Source: Paracoccaceae bacterium (GTDB taxonomy: Bacteria > Pseudomonadota > Alphaproteobacteria > Rhodobacterales > Rhodobacteraceae). From it: a DNA stretch of 47,665 nt. Shown here one piece after another: positions 34,176 through 42,835 of the stretch. The position numbers were made by a program, and so were the translations under genes. Position 1 is the stretch's first letter, and each line of letters opens with the position of its first letter. The stretch is from contig JAQWQJ010000057.1 of the NCBI GenBank assembly GCA_029244725.1, forward strand, positions 1 to 47,665, given 5' to 3'. The notes beneath the pieces were generated by a model. The model made no database searches and had not been told where the DNA came from. It saw nothing but the letters and a program-made list of their open reading frames with translations.

Positions 34176-35699
34176 ATGACTGCCCCGAAACCCGTCGTAC
34201 TTTGTATCCTTGATGGCTGGGGCAAGCGTGATGAAACTGGTGCAAATGCCCCTGCATTGGCGAATACGCCCAATTTCGACAGGATCATCGCAAACTGCCC
34301 GAATGCTCAGTTAATCACGCACGGGCCAGACGTCGGTTTACCTAGCGGTCAGATGGGCAATTCTGAGGTCGGTCATACCAACATCGGGGCCGGGCGCGTG
34401 GTCGCTATGGACCTTGGGGCGATTGATCTGTCCATAGAAGACGGCAGTTTCTTTAAAAACAGCTCAATTTTGGATTTCACCGCTAAGGTCCGCGAAAGCG
34501 AAGGCATCGCCCACTTGATGGGTTTGGTGTCGGATGGTGGTGTGCATGGCCATATCAACCATATTTTGGCGGCAGTTAAGGCCGTAACAGATCAAGGTGT
34601 CGCTGTAGCTTTGCACGCAATCACCGACGGGCGCGATGTCGCGCCTAAGTCAGCAGACCGCTTTATAAAAGAGCTTGATGAACGTCTGCCCGAGGGCGCC
34701 TATATCGCTACGGTCACCGGTCGATATTTTGCAATGGATCGGGACAATCGCTGGGAACGCGTGAAGACCGCCTATGATGTGATTACACATGGTCAGGCTG
34801 CGTTCTCAGTCGACAGCGCGAACGACGCAGTTGAACTGGCCTATTCTCGTGGCGAAACCGATGAGTTTGTTCAAGCTACCGAGATCGACGATTACAGTGG
34901 GATCAAAGACGGCGACGGTTTGTTTTGCCTGAATTTCCGCGCGGACCGAGCACGTGAAATTTTACGCGCCATTGCGGAACCCGAATTTGGCGATTTTGAT
35001 GTCGGATCACGCCCCGTGCTGTCAGCGTTATTGGGAATGGTCGAATATTCCGACAATCACAGTACGTACATGGCAACGGCGTTTCCCAAGCGCAATATCG
35101 TCAATACGCTGGGGGCTTGGGTTGCCAAGCAGGGTTTGCGTCAATTCCGACTGGCAGAGACCGAAAAATACCCGCATGTAACGTTTTTCCTAAACGGTGG
35201 TGTCGAAGTACCCGAAGTTGGCGAAGACCGCTTCATGCCGTCCTCGCCTAAAGTTGCAACCTACGACCTACAGCCCGAAATGTCGGCGCCAGAGGTCACC
35301 GCGAAATTCGTCGAGGCAATCGAAAGTGGCTATGACTTGATCGTTACGAACTACGCAAATCCTGACATGGTTGGTCACACTGGCGATCTGCAGGCGGCCA
35401 TGAAAGCCTGTGAAGCTGTGGACGAAGGGCTCGGTCAGGTATTGGCCGCTTTGGAAAAGGCTGGTGGGGCAATGATCGTCACGGCAGACCACGGCAATTG
35501 CGAAATGATGGTCGATCCTGAAACGGGTGGCCCGCACACGGCGCATACAATCAATCCGGTACCAGTTGCACTGATTGGCGGGCCTTTGGGGGCGTCGCTT
35601 GCTGATGGTCGACTGGCTGATCTAGCGCCGACATTGCTTGAACTTATGGGCCAACCGAAGCCCGACGAAATGACCGGCGAAAGCCTTTTGCGCACATGA
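34176..35699 (+). CDS. gpmI: 2,3-bisphosphoglycerate-independent phosphoglycerate mutase
   Basis: A 507-residue glycolytic enzyme converting 3- to 2-phosphoglycerate with two metal ions. The N-terminal LCILDGWG and the catalytic serine in QMGNSEVGH (phosphoserine intermediate) are present, as are the C-terminal metal-binding NYANPDMVGHTG and TADHGNCE. It heads the run gpmI-envC-like-ctpA-rppH and overlaps the next start by 4 bases (ATGA). Confidence 0.95.
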   Translation: MTAPKPVVLCILDGWGKRDETGANAPALANTPNFDRIIANCPNAQLITHGPDVGLPSGQMGNSEVGHTNIGAGRVVAMDLGAIDLSIEDGSFFKNSSILDFTAKVRESEGIAHLMGLVSDGGVHGHINHILAAVKAVTDQGVAVALHAITDGRDVAPKSADRFIKELDERLPEGAYIATVTGRYFAMDRDNRWERVKTAYDVITHGQAAFSVDSANDAVELAYSRGETDEFVQATEIDDYSGIKDGDGLFCLNFRADRAREILRAIAEPEFGDFDVGSRPVLSALLGMVEYSDNHSTYMATAFPKRNIVNTLGAWVAKQGLRQFRLAETEKYPHVTFFLNGGVEVPEVGEDRFMPSSPKVATYDLQPEMSAPEVTAKFVEAIESGYDLIVTNYANPDMVGHTGDLQAAMKACEAVDEGLGQVLAALEKAGGAMIVTADHGNCEMMVDPETGGPHTAHTINPVPVALIGGPLGASLADGRLADLAPTLLELMGQPKPDEMTGESLLRT

Positions 35700-36793
35700 G
35701 ACGTGTCCTTGGATTGATCGCTTGCCTATGGTTGCCAGTTTCTGGTGCCCACGCGCAATCTGAGCAATCCTTGGCCGAAACCGCTGTGGCGCAGCTGCAG
35801 TCAGCCTCGTTCTTGCTGGACCGCGCAGGCAGCGCGAGAGATCGCGTTCGCGCCCTTACCGAAACGGTCGCCGCCTACGAGGCAGCACTGGACGCTATCA
35901 GAAATGGATTGCGTGCAGCCACCATCCGCGAGACGCAGCTAAACCTGCAATTGGATGCCAAACGTGACAAAATTGAACGGCTGATTGCGGTGCTGCAGGC
36001 GATTGGCAACGCCCCAGAGCCTTCGATGTTATTACACCCGATGGGACCAACCGGCACTGCCCGCGCAGGGATGATGCTTTCCGACGTGACCCCTGCGTTA
36101 CAAGAAGAAGCCAACACTCTGCGGCAAGAACTGAACGATCTGGCCCAGGCACGACGGCTACGTGAGCAAACACTTGCTGCGCTGCAAGACGGATTGATTG
36201 GCGTTCAAACGGCCCGCGCACGCCTGTCGCAAGCGATCTCAAACCGGACTGACCTACCACGGAAATTCGCGGAAGATCCCGTGCAAACTGCCCTATTGCT
36301 CAGTTCAACTGTATCGCTTGAAGAGTTCGCCGCGGGGTTGAACCAGATCGCCACAGACGGAGACACAGGTGGCACAGCGGATATTTCGACGCTTAAGGGT
36401 ACACTTGCGCTGCCCGTCTTGGGGGTCGTATTGCGAGGCTACAACGAAGCTGACGCGGCGGGCATCAAGCGCCCCGGCATCATCCTTGCCACGCGTGGTG
36501 GTGCCATTGTCTCGACGCCGGTTGCGGCGACAATCCGCTACCGAGGACCATTGTTTGACTACGGAAATGTGATGATCCTTGAACCCGGAACAGAAACCTT
36601 GTTTGTATTCGCCGGGCTGGAAACCGTGTATGGAGACACCGGCGAAGTCATTCCAGCGGGGCATCCGGTTGGTATGATGTCCAACACTAACGATATCGAC
36701 GCTGGAAACGGCGTCAGCACCGAGACGCTTTATGTCGAAGTGCGAGAAAACAACAATCCGGTCGATCCGATCAACTGGTTCACCGTCGAGTAA
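35696..36793 (+). CDS. EnvC-like murein hydrolase activator (degenerate M23/LytM)
   Basis: A 365-residue periplasmic protein with a signal peptide (MRRVLGLIACLWLPVSGAHA), a long coiled-coil part (about 28-190) and a C-terminal LytM-like domain (about 255-365). The LytM histidines are gone: the usual HLHFE is TLYVE, and the N-terminal metal-binding H-x-G is replaced by RPGIILATRGG. It therefore probably activates amidases at the septum, like EnvC, rather than cutting peptidoglycan. Translation is coupled to gpmI by a 4-base overlap. It is followed after 10 bp by ctpA, a common alphaproteobacterial arrangement. Confidence 0.82.
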   Translation: MRRVLGLIACLWLPVSGAHAQSEQSLAETAVAQLQSASFLLDRAGSARDRVRALTETVAAYEAALDAIRNGLRAATIRETQLNLQLDAKRDKIERLIAVLQAIGNAPEPSMLLHPMGPTGTARAGMMLSDVTPALQEEANTLRQELNDLAQARRLREQTLAALQDGLIGVQTARARLSQAISNRTDLPRKFAEDPVQTALLLSSTVSLEEFAAGLNQIATDGDTGGTADISTLKGTLALPVLGVVLRGYNEADAAGIKRPGIILATRGGAIVSTPVAATIRYRGPLFDYGNVMILEPGTETLFVFAGLETVYGDTGEVIPAGHPVGMMSNTNDIDAGNGVSTETLYVEVRENNNPVDPINWFTVE

Positions 36794-36803
36794 GGATAAA
36801 GCG

Positions 36804-38129
36804 ATGAAAAAGACGCTAATTGCAATTTCATCAGGCGTGGTTTCTGCCGCCCTTCTGACGACCCAGATCGCCGCCCCGCTGATGGCACAAGAAAGTGCCA
36901 GCCAGGATTCGGTGTATGAGCAGCTTGAACTGTTCGGTGACATCTTTGAGCGTGTGCGCAGCGAGTATGTTGAAGAGGTTGACGATAAAGCGCTGATCGA
37001 AGCAGCCATTGACGGCATGCTACGATCGCTTGACCCCCATTCTAGTTTCCTATCAGTCGATGACGCCGAAGACATGCGCGTTCGTACGCGTGGCGAATTC
37101 GGCGGGCTAGGCATCGAAGTCACCCAAGAAGATGGCTGGGTAAAGGTTGTGTCACCCATCGACGATACCCCCGCAGATGAAGCCGGTGTCGAAGCGGGTG
37201 ACTTTATCACTCATGTCGACGGTGAAAGCTTGCTTGGCCTGACGTTGGACGAATCTGTAGACATCATGCGCGGGCCTGTTGGATCCGAGATCGTGATCAC
37301 CATCGCGCGCGAAGGCGAGCCTGAGCCGTTTGACATCACAATCGTTCGCGACACTATTAAACTAACGGCCGTTCGTGTGCGCACCGAAGGCGACACCGTC
37401 GTTGTTCGCGTTACGACGTTTAACGAAAAGACCTATTCAAACCTGAAAGACGGCCTTGAGGATGCAATTGCGGAGCTTGGCGGCCTTGAGAACGTAAACG
37501 GCGTCGTTCTTGATTTGCGCAACAACCCTGGTGGTTTGCTTGATCAAAGTATCCGGGTGTCTGACGCATTCCTTGAGAAGGGTGAAATCGTTTCGACACG
37601 TGGTCGATATGCCGAAGACAGTGACCGTTTCAATGCGACGCCTGGCGATTTGATCAACGATAAGCCCTTGGTCGTTCTGATAAACGGCGGATCAGCCAGT
37701 GCCTCGGAAATCGTTGCTGGCGCATTGAAAGATCACCGTCGCGCGATCATTGTAGGTACCAAAAGTTTCGGCAAAGGATCTGTTCAATCTGTGATCCCGC
37801 TTCGTGGCGAAAGCGCAATGCGTTTGACGACTGCGCGCTACTATACGCCATCGGGTCGCTCAATTCAGGCGCTGGGCGTTAGCCCGGATATCATTGTCGA
37901 GCAGCCACGCGTTGCGCGCAACGAAGAGGCCGAAGACGAAGCACAGAACCTACGAAGCGAGGCTGACCTACGCGGTAGCCTGAACAATGACAGCCTGACC
38001 GAAGACGAAATTCAGCAAATCGAAGATGATGCGGACAACGCAAAAGCCGCTGCTGAATTGCGCAAGGAAGACTATCAACTGGCTTACGCAATCGACCTGC
38101 TGCGCGGTTTGTCGGCACTCAACAAATGA
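36804..38129 (+). CDS. ctpA: Carboxy-terminal processing protease, S41 family
   Basis: A 441-residue periplasmic serine protease with a signal peptide, a PDZ domain (about residues 85-170) and the S41 catalytic Ser-Lys dyad. The serine is in [13 protein letters not shown] and the lysine in [11 protein letters not shown]. The ATG at 36804 follows AAGGATAAA; the frame is open upstream into the EnvC-like gene but that would hide the signal peptide. Next to an EnvC-like protein it probably processes envelope or division proteins. It overlaps rppH by 4 bases. Confidence 0.92.
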   Translation: MKKTLIAISSGVVSAALLTTQIAAPLMAQESASQDSVYEQLELFGDIFERVRSEYVEEVDDKALIEAAIDGMLRSLDPHSSFLSVDDAEDMRVRTRGEFGGLGIEVTQEDGWVKVVSPIDDTPADEAGVEAGDFITHVDGESLLGLTLDESVDIMRGPVGSEIVITIAREGEPEPFDITIVRDTIKLTAVRVRTEGDTVVVRVTTFNEKTYSNLKDGLEDAIAELGGLENVNGVVLDLRNNPGGLLDQSIRVSDAFLEKGEIVSTRGRYAEDSDRFNATPGDLINDKPLVVLINGGSASASEIVAGALKDHRRAIIVGTKSFGKGSVQSVIPLRGESAMRLTTARYYTPSGRSIQALGVSPDIIVEQPRVARNEEAEDEAQNLRSEADLRGSLNNDSLTEDEIQQIEDDADNAKAAAELRKEDYQLAYAIDLLRGLSALNK

Positions 38130-38608
38130 CGCCAGAAGAGATCGCAAACCTGCCCTATCGCCCTTGCGTCGGTGTCATGCTGACCAATGGCAACGGGGGC
38201 ATTTTCGTCGGCCAGCGGATCGATAATGACACGGCCGCTTGGCAGATGCCGCAAGGCGGGATCGAAGAGGGCGAAACCCCGCTCGAAGCAGCGTTACGCG
38301 AATTGGGCGAGGAAACAGGCCTGCCTGCGGATTCTGTTGTGATTGAGGCTGAGACCGAAGAATGGGTCACCTATGATCTGCCGCATGAGATTGTACCACG
38401 CATCTGGAAAGGCCGCTTCAAGGGGCAAAAACAGAAGTGGGTTTTGATGCGCTTTGTAGGGTCTGATGATCAGGTCAACATAGCGACTGAGCATCCCGAG
38501 TTTTCCGAGTGGTGTTGGCTGCCTTCATCGGACCTTGTGGCCAACATCGTGCCCTTCAAGCGCACCGTCTATGAACAGGTCTTGGCAGAATTCGAGACGC
38601 GACTTTAA
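38126..38608 (+). CDS. rppH: RNA pyrophosphohydrolase RppH
   Basis: A 160-residue Nudix enzyme that removes pyrophosphate from 5'-triphosphate mRNA and so triggers decay. The Nudix box is complete ([20 protein letters not shown], followed by TGL). The N-terminal [14 protein letters not shown] and the WQMPQ before the box are typical. The start overlaps the ctpA stop (ATGA). It is the last intact gene of the gpmI cluster. Confidence 0.93.
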   Translation: MTPEEIANLPYRPCVGVMLTNGNGGIFVGQRIDNDTAAWQMPQGGIEEGETPLEAALRELGEETGLPADSVVIEAETEEWVTYDLPHEIVPRIWKGRFKGQKQKWVLMRFVGSDDQVNIATEHPEFSEWCWLPSSDLVANIVPFKRTVYEQVLAEFETRL

Positions 38609-39071
38609 GTGAAACTTTCATCACGCGCTTTGTCGCGCTTGATGACCTGCCTGAATTGATCTCGCTCTATGAACTTCTTTCATCCAACGACCTGCCAATC
38701 GATCTTGTGTCTGCGCAGCGTCGCCTTGCTCAGCTAACGGCAATCCCAAATTGCCATATCTTCGGGGCTGGGTCGACGGCACCCTTGTCTCTAGCTGTAC
38801 CCAGTTCATTTTGCCCAACCTGACCCGCCAAGGCAGACCATACGCACTGATTGAAAATGTGGTCACAGACCAAGCTCACCGGCAGCGGGGATATGCGAGA
38901 CGCTTGCTTAATGCTGCCACGGCTTATGCCTTTGATCATGACTGTTACAAAGTCATGCTTCTGACCGGCATGTCGGATGAAGGCACATTGGCTTTTTATA
39001 AATCAGCGGGTTTTGAACAGACTAAAACTGGTTTTCAAATCCGCAACATCCCCGCGCGTGATCAAGGCTAA
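38605..39071 (+). pseudogene. GNAT acetyltransferase pseudogene (frameshift, start lost)
   Basis: Two frames together make one GNAT protein. The N-terminal part, read from 38608 ([20 protein letters not shown]), runs to PNCHIF. Then the frame must change at the GGGG run 38764-38767, where one lost G explains the shift. The C-terminal half continues GWVDGTLVSS, IENVVTDQAHRQRGYARRLL and GTLAFYKSAGFEQT. The N-terminal frame has no ATG, GTG or TTG after its preceding stop, so the start codon also seems lost. A sequencing error could explain the frameshift but hardly the missing start. The remaining 106-codon frame from 38751 lacks the first half of the domain. It is downstream of rppH. Confidence 0.75.
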
Positions 39072-39074
39072 ATA

Positions 39075-39596
39075 TCACTCAAGGTCAATACGAAAGAACA
39101 CCATCAATGGCAGCAATTCTGGCGCCATATTGACGGTCGAGCTTTCAGGGTAAACGTCGATCTCTTGGAAGCCTAGCTTGTGATAAAGCCCCTGCATCTC
39201 GACATTACTTTTAAGGGTATCAACCAATAGTGTTTTTACGCCCATCTCGCGCGCCGCTGCAATCCTCCGCTCGACCAGATGTCGCCCTAGCCCTGTCCCG
39301 CGAGATTGTGGCCTAACATAAAGCCGCTTTAGCTCGGCCACGTCCGGACTGATTTTTTTCATCATACCGCAGCCAATCATTTCGCCGGCGTGATTCTGCG
39401 CTAGGAATAGCCGCCCTTGAGGGGGCATGTAGACGTCAACTTCGTCCCAAAATTCAGCGATCCCGTTGCTTCCATCACCCACAAATCCATTGCCGGCCTC
39501 AATACGCGCGATCATGAGGGCGTAATATTCTTTCAAAAGCTCTGTAAACGCCTTTCGGTTGGGCGGCACAAAACACGATATGACTTGATGTTCCAT
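39075..39596 (-). CDS. GNAT-family N-acetyltransferase
   Basis: A 173-residue acetyltransferase with acetyl-CoA motif A intact (LKRLYVRPQSRGTGLGRHLV, about residues 88-107) and motif B GLYHKLGFQEI. The substrate is unknown. It is convergent with the acetyltransferase pseudogene (3 bp apart) but not closely similar to it. A copy of the repeat tail (GAGTACTTTGACAAAGATAA on the minus strand, around 39611-39640) lies just upstream, as if an upstream minus-strand gene once ended there. Confidence 0.85.
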   Translation of the reverse strand: MEHQVISCFVPPNRKAFTELLKEYYALMIARIEAGNGFVGDGSNGIAEFWDEVDVYMPPQGRLFLAQNHAGEMIGCGMMKKISPDVAELKRLYVRPQSRGTGLGRHLVERRIAAAREMGVKTLLVDTLKSNVEMQGLYHKLGFQEIDVYPESSTVNMAPELLPLMVFFRIDLE

Positions 39597-39682
39597 GTCC
39601 CCATTCTACCCATCCTTTATCTTTGTCAAAGTACTCATTTTCCCCACTTGCAGCATTGCGATCACTTCCAGACTCGCAATGA

Positions 39683-39697
39683 GAACAAAACGTGAAT
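39683..39697 (+). promoter_or_regulatory. SOS-like (LexA) box of dnaE2
   Basis: GAACAAAACGTGAAT matches GAAC-N7-GAAC at 7 of 8 defined bases and lies 15 bases before the ATG at 39713. The upstream bases GCAATGA are the same as those at the imuB box, supporting a common regulator. Confidence 0.65.
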
Positions 39698-39712
39698 ATA
39701 CTGACGCTCACC

Positions 39713-42673
39713 ATGTTCACCGAATTGTCTGCCACATCGAATTTCACCTTCCTCACCGGGGCATCCCACCCCGAGGAGTATATGGAGCGTGCCGCCCTCA
39801 TCGGCCTGCCTGCTGTCGCGATTGCTGATGAAAACTCGGTCGCGGGAATCGTGCGTGCCCATACTGCTGCCCGCGACATCGCCCGCAAGGTCCGTGAACG
39901 GCAAGAGTCCGAAACCTTCGGCCCTCCTTGCCCCGATCACATCCCACAGCCTCCCCAAACGATCGACATCTTCAACACGCCCCGCCTAATCCCCGCCGCG
40001 CGGCTTCGTTTTACGGATGGGCCAGACATCACCGCCCTGCCTGAAACCCGCCAAGGCTGGGCCACGCTCTGTCGCCTGCTGTCCAAAGGACGCCTGCGCG
40101 CCCAAAAGGGCCAATGCCACATCACCCTTGCCGATCTCTTTGAGAATGCAGGCGGCCTAAGCCTTCTGCTCCACCCGCCACAGGCGCTACCGTCGCAGGG
40201 CGGCGCGCAAGACTGGTTGCCACAAGCGCGCCGGTTGACGCGCCGTTTGGCCAAGCAAATGCACCTGCTTTTGTCGCCCTACTACGATGGTCTCGACCAG
40301 CCACGCCTCAAAGAATATGCCCGTATCGCGGACGAACTTGCCCTACCGACCCTCGCCTCGGCCGCCCCGATGATGCACCACGGCAAGCGCCGCCGCCTTG
40401 CCGATGTGGTCACCGCCATCCGCACCAGCACGCGCGTCAGCGCCTTGGGCCGCGCGGCCCTTGCCAACGGCGAACAGCGCCTGCGCTCGGAGCCCGAGAT
40501 ACAACGTTTGTTTCGCCACCATCCCGAAGCCGTCAACAACGCTGGCAAGCTGGCCAGCCGTCTAACCTTCTCACTCGATGAACTCCGTTACGAATACCCG
40601 TCCGAGATCAGCGACGGCGAAACCCCAGCAGGTCGCCTGCGCCGCTTGTCCTATAGTGGCCTGAAATGGCGCTACCCGCATGGCGCGCCCGATAAGGTCA
40701 AAGGCATGCTCGAACATGAGTTGACGCTGATCGGTAAGCTGAAATACGAACCTTATTTCCTGACCGTCCGCGATATCGTCCACTTCGCCCGCTCACGCGA
40801 CATCCTCTGCCAAGGGCGCGGGTCTGCGGCCAATTCAGTGGTGTGCTACTGCCTCGGTGTCACCAGTGTCTCGCCCGAAATCGGAACCATGGTCTTTGAG
40901 CGCTTCGTCTCTGAGGCCCGCGATGAGCCCCCCGATATCGACGTCGATTTCGAACACGAACGCCGAGAAGAGGTCATTCAGCACATCTATCAACGCTACG
41001 GCCGCCACCGTGCGGGGCTCTGCGCCACGGTCATCCACTATCGCGGCAAACGCGCCATGCGCGAGGTTGGCCGCGCCATGGGGCTGGCCGAAGACACGGT
41101 TGCCGCGCTCAGCTCACAGCTCTGGGGCTTTTCCAACCTCGGGACCGAAGAACGCACCCGCCTGCGCGAAATCGGCCTTGATCCTGACGACCCCCACCTG
41201 CAACAAACCTTGGGCTTAATCAGGGAAATCATCGGCTTTCCCAGCCACCTGTCCCAACACGTCGGTGGTTTCATCATCACCGAAGGCCGTCTGGATGAGC
41301 TCGTCCCCATCGAAAACGCCACGATGGAAGATCGCACCGTGATCTGCTGGGACAAAGACGATATCGACAGTCTTGGCATCCTCAAGGTCGATGTGCTGGC
41401 GCTTGGCATGCTGACCTGCATCCGCAAAGCCTTTGACCAGCTGCAATTGCACCACCGGATGGACTTCAACCTCGCCACCCTGCCGCCCGAAGATCCGGCG
41501 GTCTACGACATGCTCTGCAAGGCCGACAGCGTCGGGGTGTTTCAGGTGGAAAGCCGCGCGCAGATGAACTTTCTGCCCCGCATGCGCCCGCGCTGTTTCT
41601 ATGATCTGGTGATCGAGGTCGCCATCATCCGCCCCGGCCCGATACAAGGCGACATGGTTCACCCCTTCATCCGTCGCCGCAATGGCGAGGAAGAAGTCAG
41701 CTTTCCCTCAGACGCCCTTGGCGATGTGCTGGGCAAAACCCTCGGCGTGCCGCTGTTCCAAGAACAGGCAATGCAAATCGCCATCATCGGCGCAGGTTTT
41801 ACGCCGGACGAAGCCGACCGTCTGAGGCGCTCGCTCGCGACGTTCAAGAAGCACGGCTCGGTTAGCGAATTCCACGGGCGGTTCATGCATGGGATGCGTG
41901 CCAACGGCTATGACGACGATTTCGCCCAACGCTGCTTTTCCCAGATCGAAGGCTTCGGCAGCTACGGCTTTCCCGAAAGCCACGCCGCCAGTTTCGCGCT
42001 GCTGGTCTACGCCAGCGCGTGGATCAAACACCACCACCCCGGCATCTTCGCCTGCTCGCTGCTGAACTCGCAACCGATGGGGTTCTACGCGCCCTCGCAG
42101 ATCGTCCGCGACGCCCGCGAACACGGGGTCGAGGTCCGCCCTGTCTGCATCAACGCCAGTTTCTGGGACAACACGATGGAACCAGACGGAGAAGGCGGAT
42201 TGGCCCTGCGGCTCGGGCTCCGCCAGATCAAGAAGATGCGCGAAGACGACGCCACATGGCTGACGGCCGCCCGCGCCAACGGCTATCACACAATCGAAGA
42301 CGTCTGGCGCCGCGCCGGCCTCGCCCCTGGTTTGATCACCGCGCTGGCCGAGGCAGACTGCTTCGCCGCCACCGGTCTGTCCCGCCGTGACGCGCTGTGG
42401 CACGCCAAAGCGATCACAGCGCCAGAACCGCTGCCCTTGTTTGCCAATGATATGGACGGCGAAGGCATCTATGAACCCGCCGCCAACCTGCCAAAAATGT
42501 CCGAAGGTGAGGAAGTCGTCGAAGATTACATCGCCCTGCGCCTGACACTGAGATCACACCCGCTGAAATTGTTGCGCCCGAAACTGACACCCGAGATGGA
42601 GCAAAGGGGGCTGTCTGCCCCCTTTGAAACCCCCGAGGAATATTTGAGGACAAAAGAAGCAACAGTTTCTTAA
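39713..42673 (+). CDS. dnaE2: Error-prone DNA polymerase DnaE2 (ImuC), C-terminally truncated
   Basis: A 986-residue C-family polymerase used for SOS mutagenesis with ImuA and ImuB. It has an N-terminal PHP domain (FTELSATSNFTFLTGASHPEE at the start) and the polymerase core with PDIDVDFEHERREE (D408, D410, D412) and the third aspartate D560 in KVDVLALGML. Fingers and tandem HhH regions follow to about 955. The usual C-terminal OB-fold region is missing: after HPLKLLRPKLTPEME the frame runs into a copy of the dispersed terminator repeat, which encodes the last 24 or so residues. Family members are usually about 1,050-1,100 residues. The ATG at 39713 is preferred over a GTG at 39692 that lies inside the SOS box. 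It is GC-richer than its neighbours. Confidence 0.92.
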   Translation: MFTELSATSNFTFLTGASHPEEYMERAALIGLPAVAIADENSVAGIVRAHTAARDIARKVRERQESETFGPPCPDHIPQPPQTIDIFNTPRLIPAARLRFTDGPDITALPETRQGWATLCRLLSKGRLRAQKGQCHITLADLFENAGGLSLLLHPPQALPSQGGAQDWLPQARRLTRRLAKQMHLLLSPYYDGLDQPRLKEYARIADELALPTLASAAPMMHHGKRRRLADVVTAIRTSTRVSALGRAALANGEQRLRSEPEIQRLFRHHPEAVNNAGKLASRLTFSLDELRYEYPSEISDGETPAGRLRRLSYSGLKWRYPHGAPDKVKGMLEHELTLIGKLKYEPYFLTVRDIVHFARSRDILCQGRGSAANSVVCYCLGVTSVSPEIGTMVFERFVSEARDEPPDIDVDFEHERREEVIQHIYQRYGRHRAGLCATVIHYRGKRAMREVGRAMGLAEDTVAALSSQLWGFSNLGTEERTRLREIGLDPDDPHLQQTLGLIREIIGFPSHLSQHVGGFIITEGRLDELVPIENATMEDRTVICWDKDDIDSLGILKVDVLALGMLTCIRKAFDQLQLHHRMDFNLATLPPEDPAVYDMLCKADSVGVFQVESRAQMNFLPRMRPRCFYDLVIEVAIIRPGPIQGDMVHPFIRRRNGEEEVSFPSDALGDVLGKTLGVPLFQEQAMQIAIIGAGFTPDEADRLRRSLATFKKHGSVSEFHGRFMHGMRANGYDDDFAQRCFSQIEGFGSYGFPESHAASFALLVYASAWIKHHHPGIFACSLLNSQPMGFYAPSQIVRDAREHGVEVRPVCINASFWDNTMEPDGEGGLALRLGLRQIKKMREDDATWLTAARANGYHTIEDVWRRAGLAPGLITALAEADCFAATGLSRRDALWHAKAITAPEPLPLFANDMDGEGIYEPAANLPKMSEGEEVVEDYIALRLTLRSHPLKLLRPKLTPEMEQRGLSAPFETPEEYLRTKEATVS
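42602..42659 (+). repeat. Dispersed terminator element inside the 3' end of dnaE2
   Basis: A perfect 10-bp stem (42602-42611 with 42617-42626, loop TGTCT) followed by GAAACCCCCGAGGAATATTT and GAGGACAAAAGAAG. It is nearly identical to the reverse complement of 7774-7831. Here it is translated as the end of DnaE2, up to the stop at 42671-42673, instead of lying after the gene. Confidence 0.85.
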
Positions 42674-42739
42674 CTACAAAATCGTAACAATAGTCTCGCG
42701 GTACAGGCGGGGACGCCGATGACCGTGACGGAAGAAGAT

Positions 42740-42761
42740 CCCCCTGTCGAAAGGCAGGGGG
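42740..42761 (+). terminator. GAAA-tetraloop hairpin after dnaE2
   Basis: A 9-bp stem with one G.U pair (CCCCCTGTC / GGCAGGGGG) closed by a GAAA tetraloop and followed by a T-rich stretch (GTTTCTTTTGTCTT). It lies 66 bp beyond the dnaE2 stop and may end transcription for that gene. Confidence 0.65.
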
Positions 42762-42767
42762 TTACCG

Positions 42768-42835
42768 TTTCTTTTGTCTTAAAATATTCCTCAAGGGTGA
42801 ATGGCCGTAGGCCAGAGGGGGCAGACAGCCCCCTT
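42768..42835 (-). terminator. Dispersed hairpin-plus-tail element downstream of rnr
   Basis: On the minus strand AGGGGGCTGTCTGCCCCCT is followed by CTGGCCTACGGCCATTCACC, then CTTGAGGAATATTTTAAGAC and AAAAGAAA. It begins at the rnr stop codon. The middle part (CTGCCTGCGGCATTCACCC-like) is shared with the copy after pepA, defining a second version of the element. Confidence 0.7.

Noticed and set aside
41708-42403. Minus-strand open frame of 231 codons inside dnaE2
   Set aside because: It is antisense to conserved polymerase sequence and has no family signature; high GC keeps the frame open.
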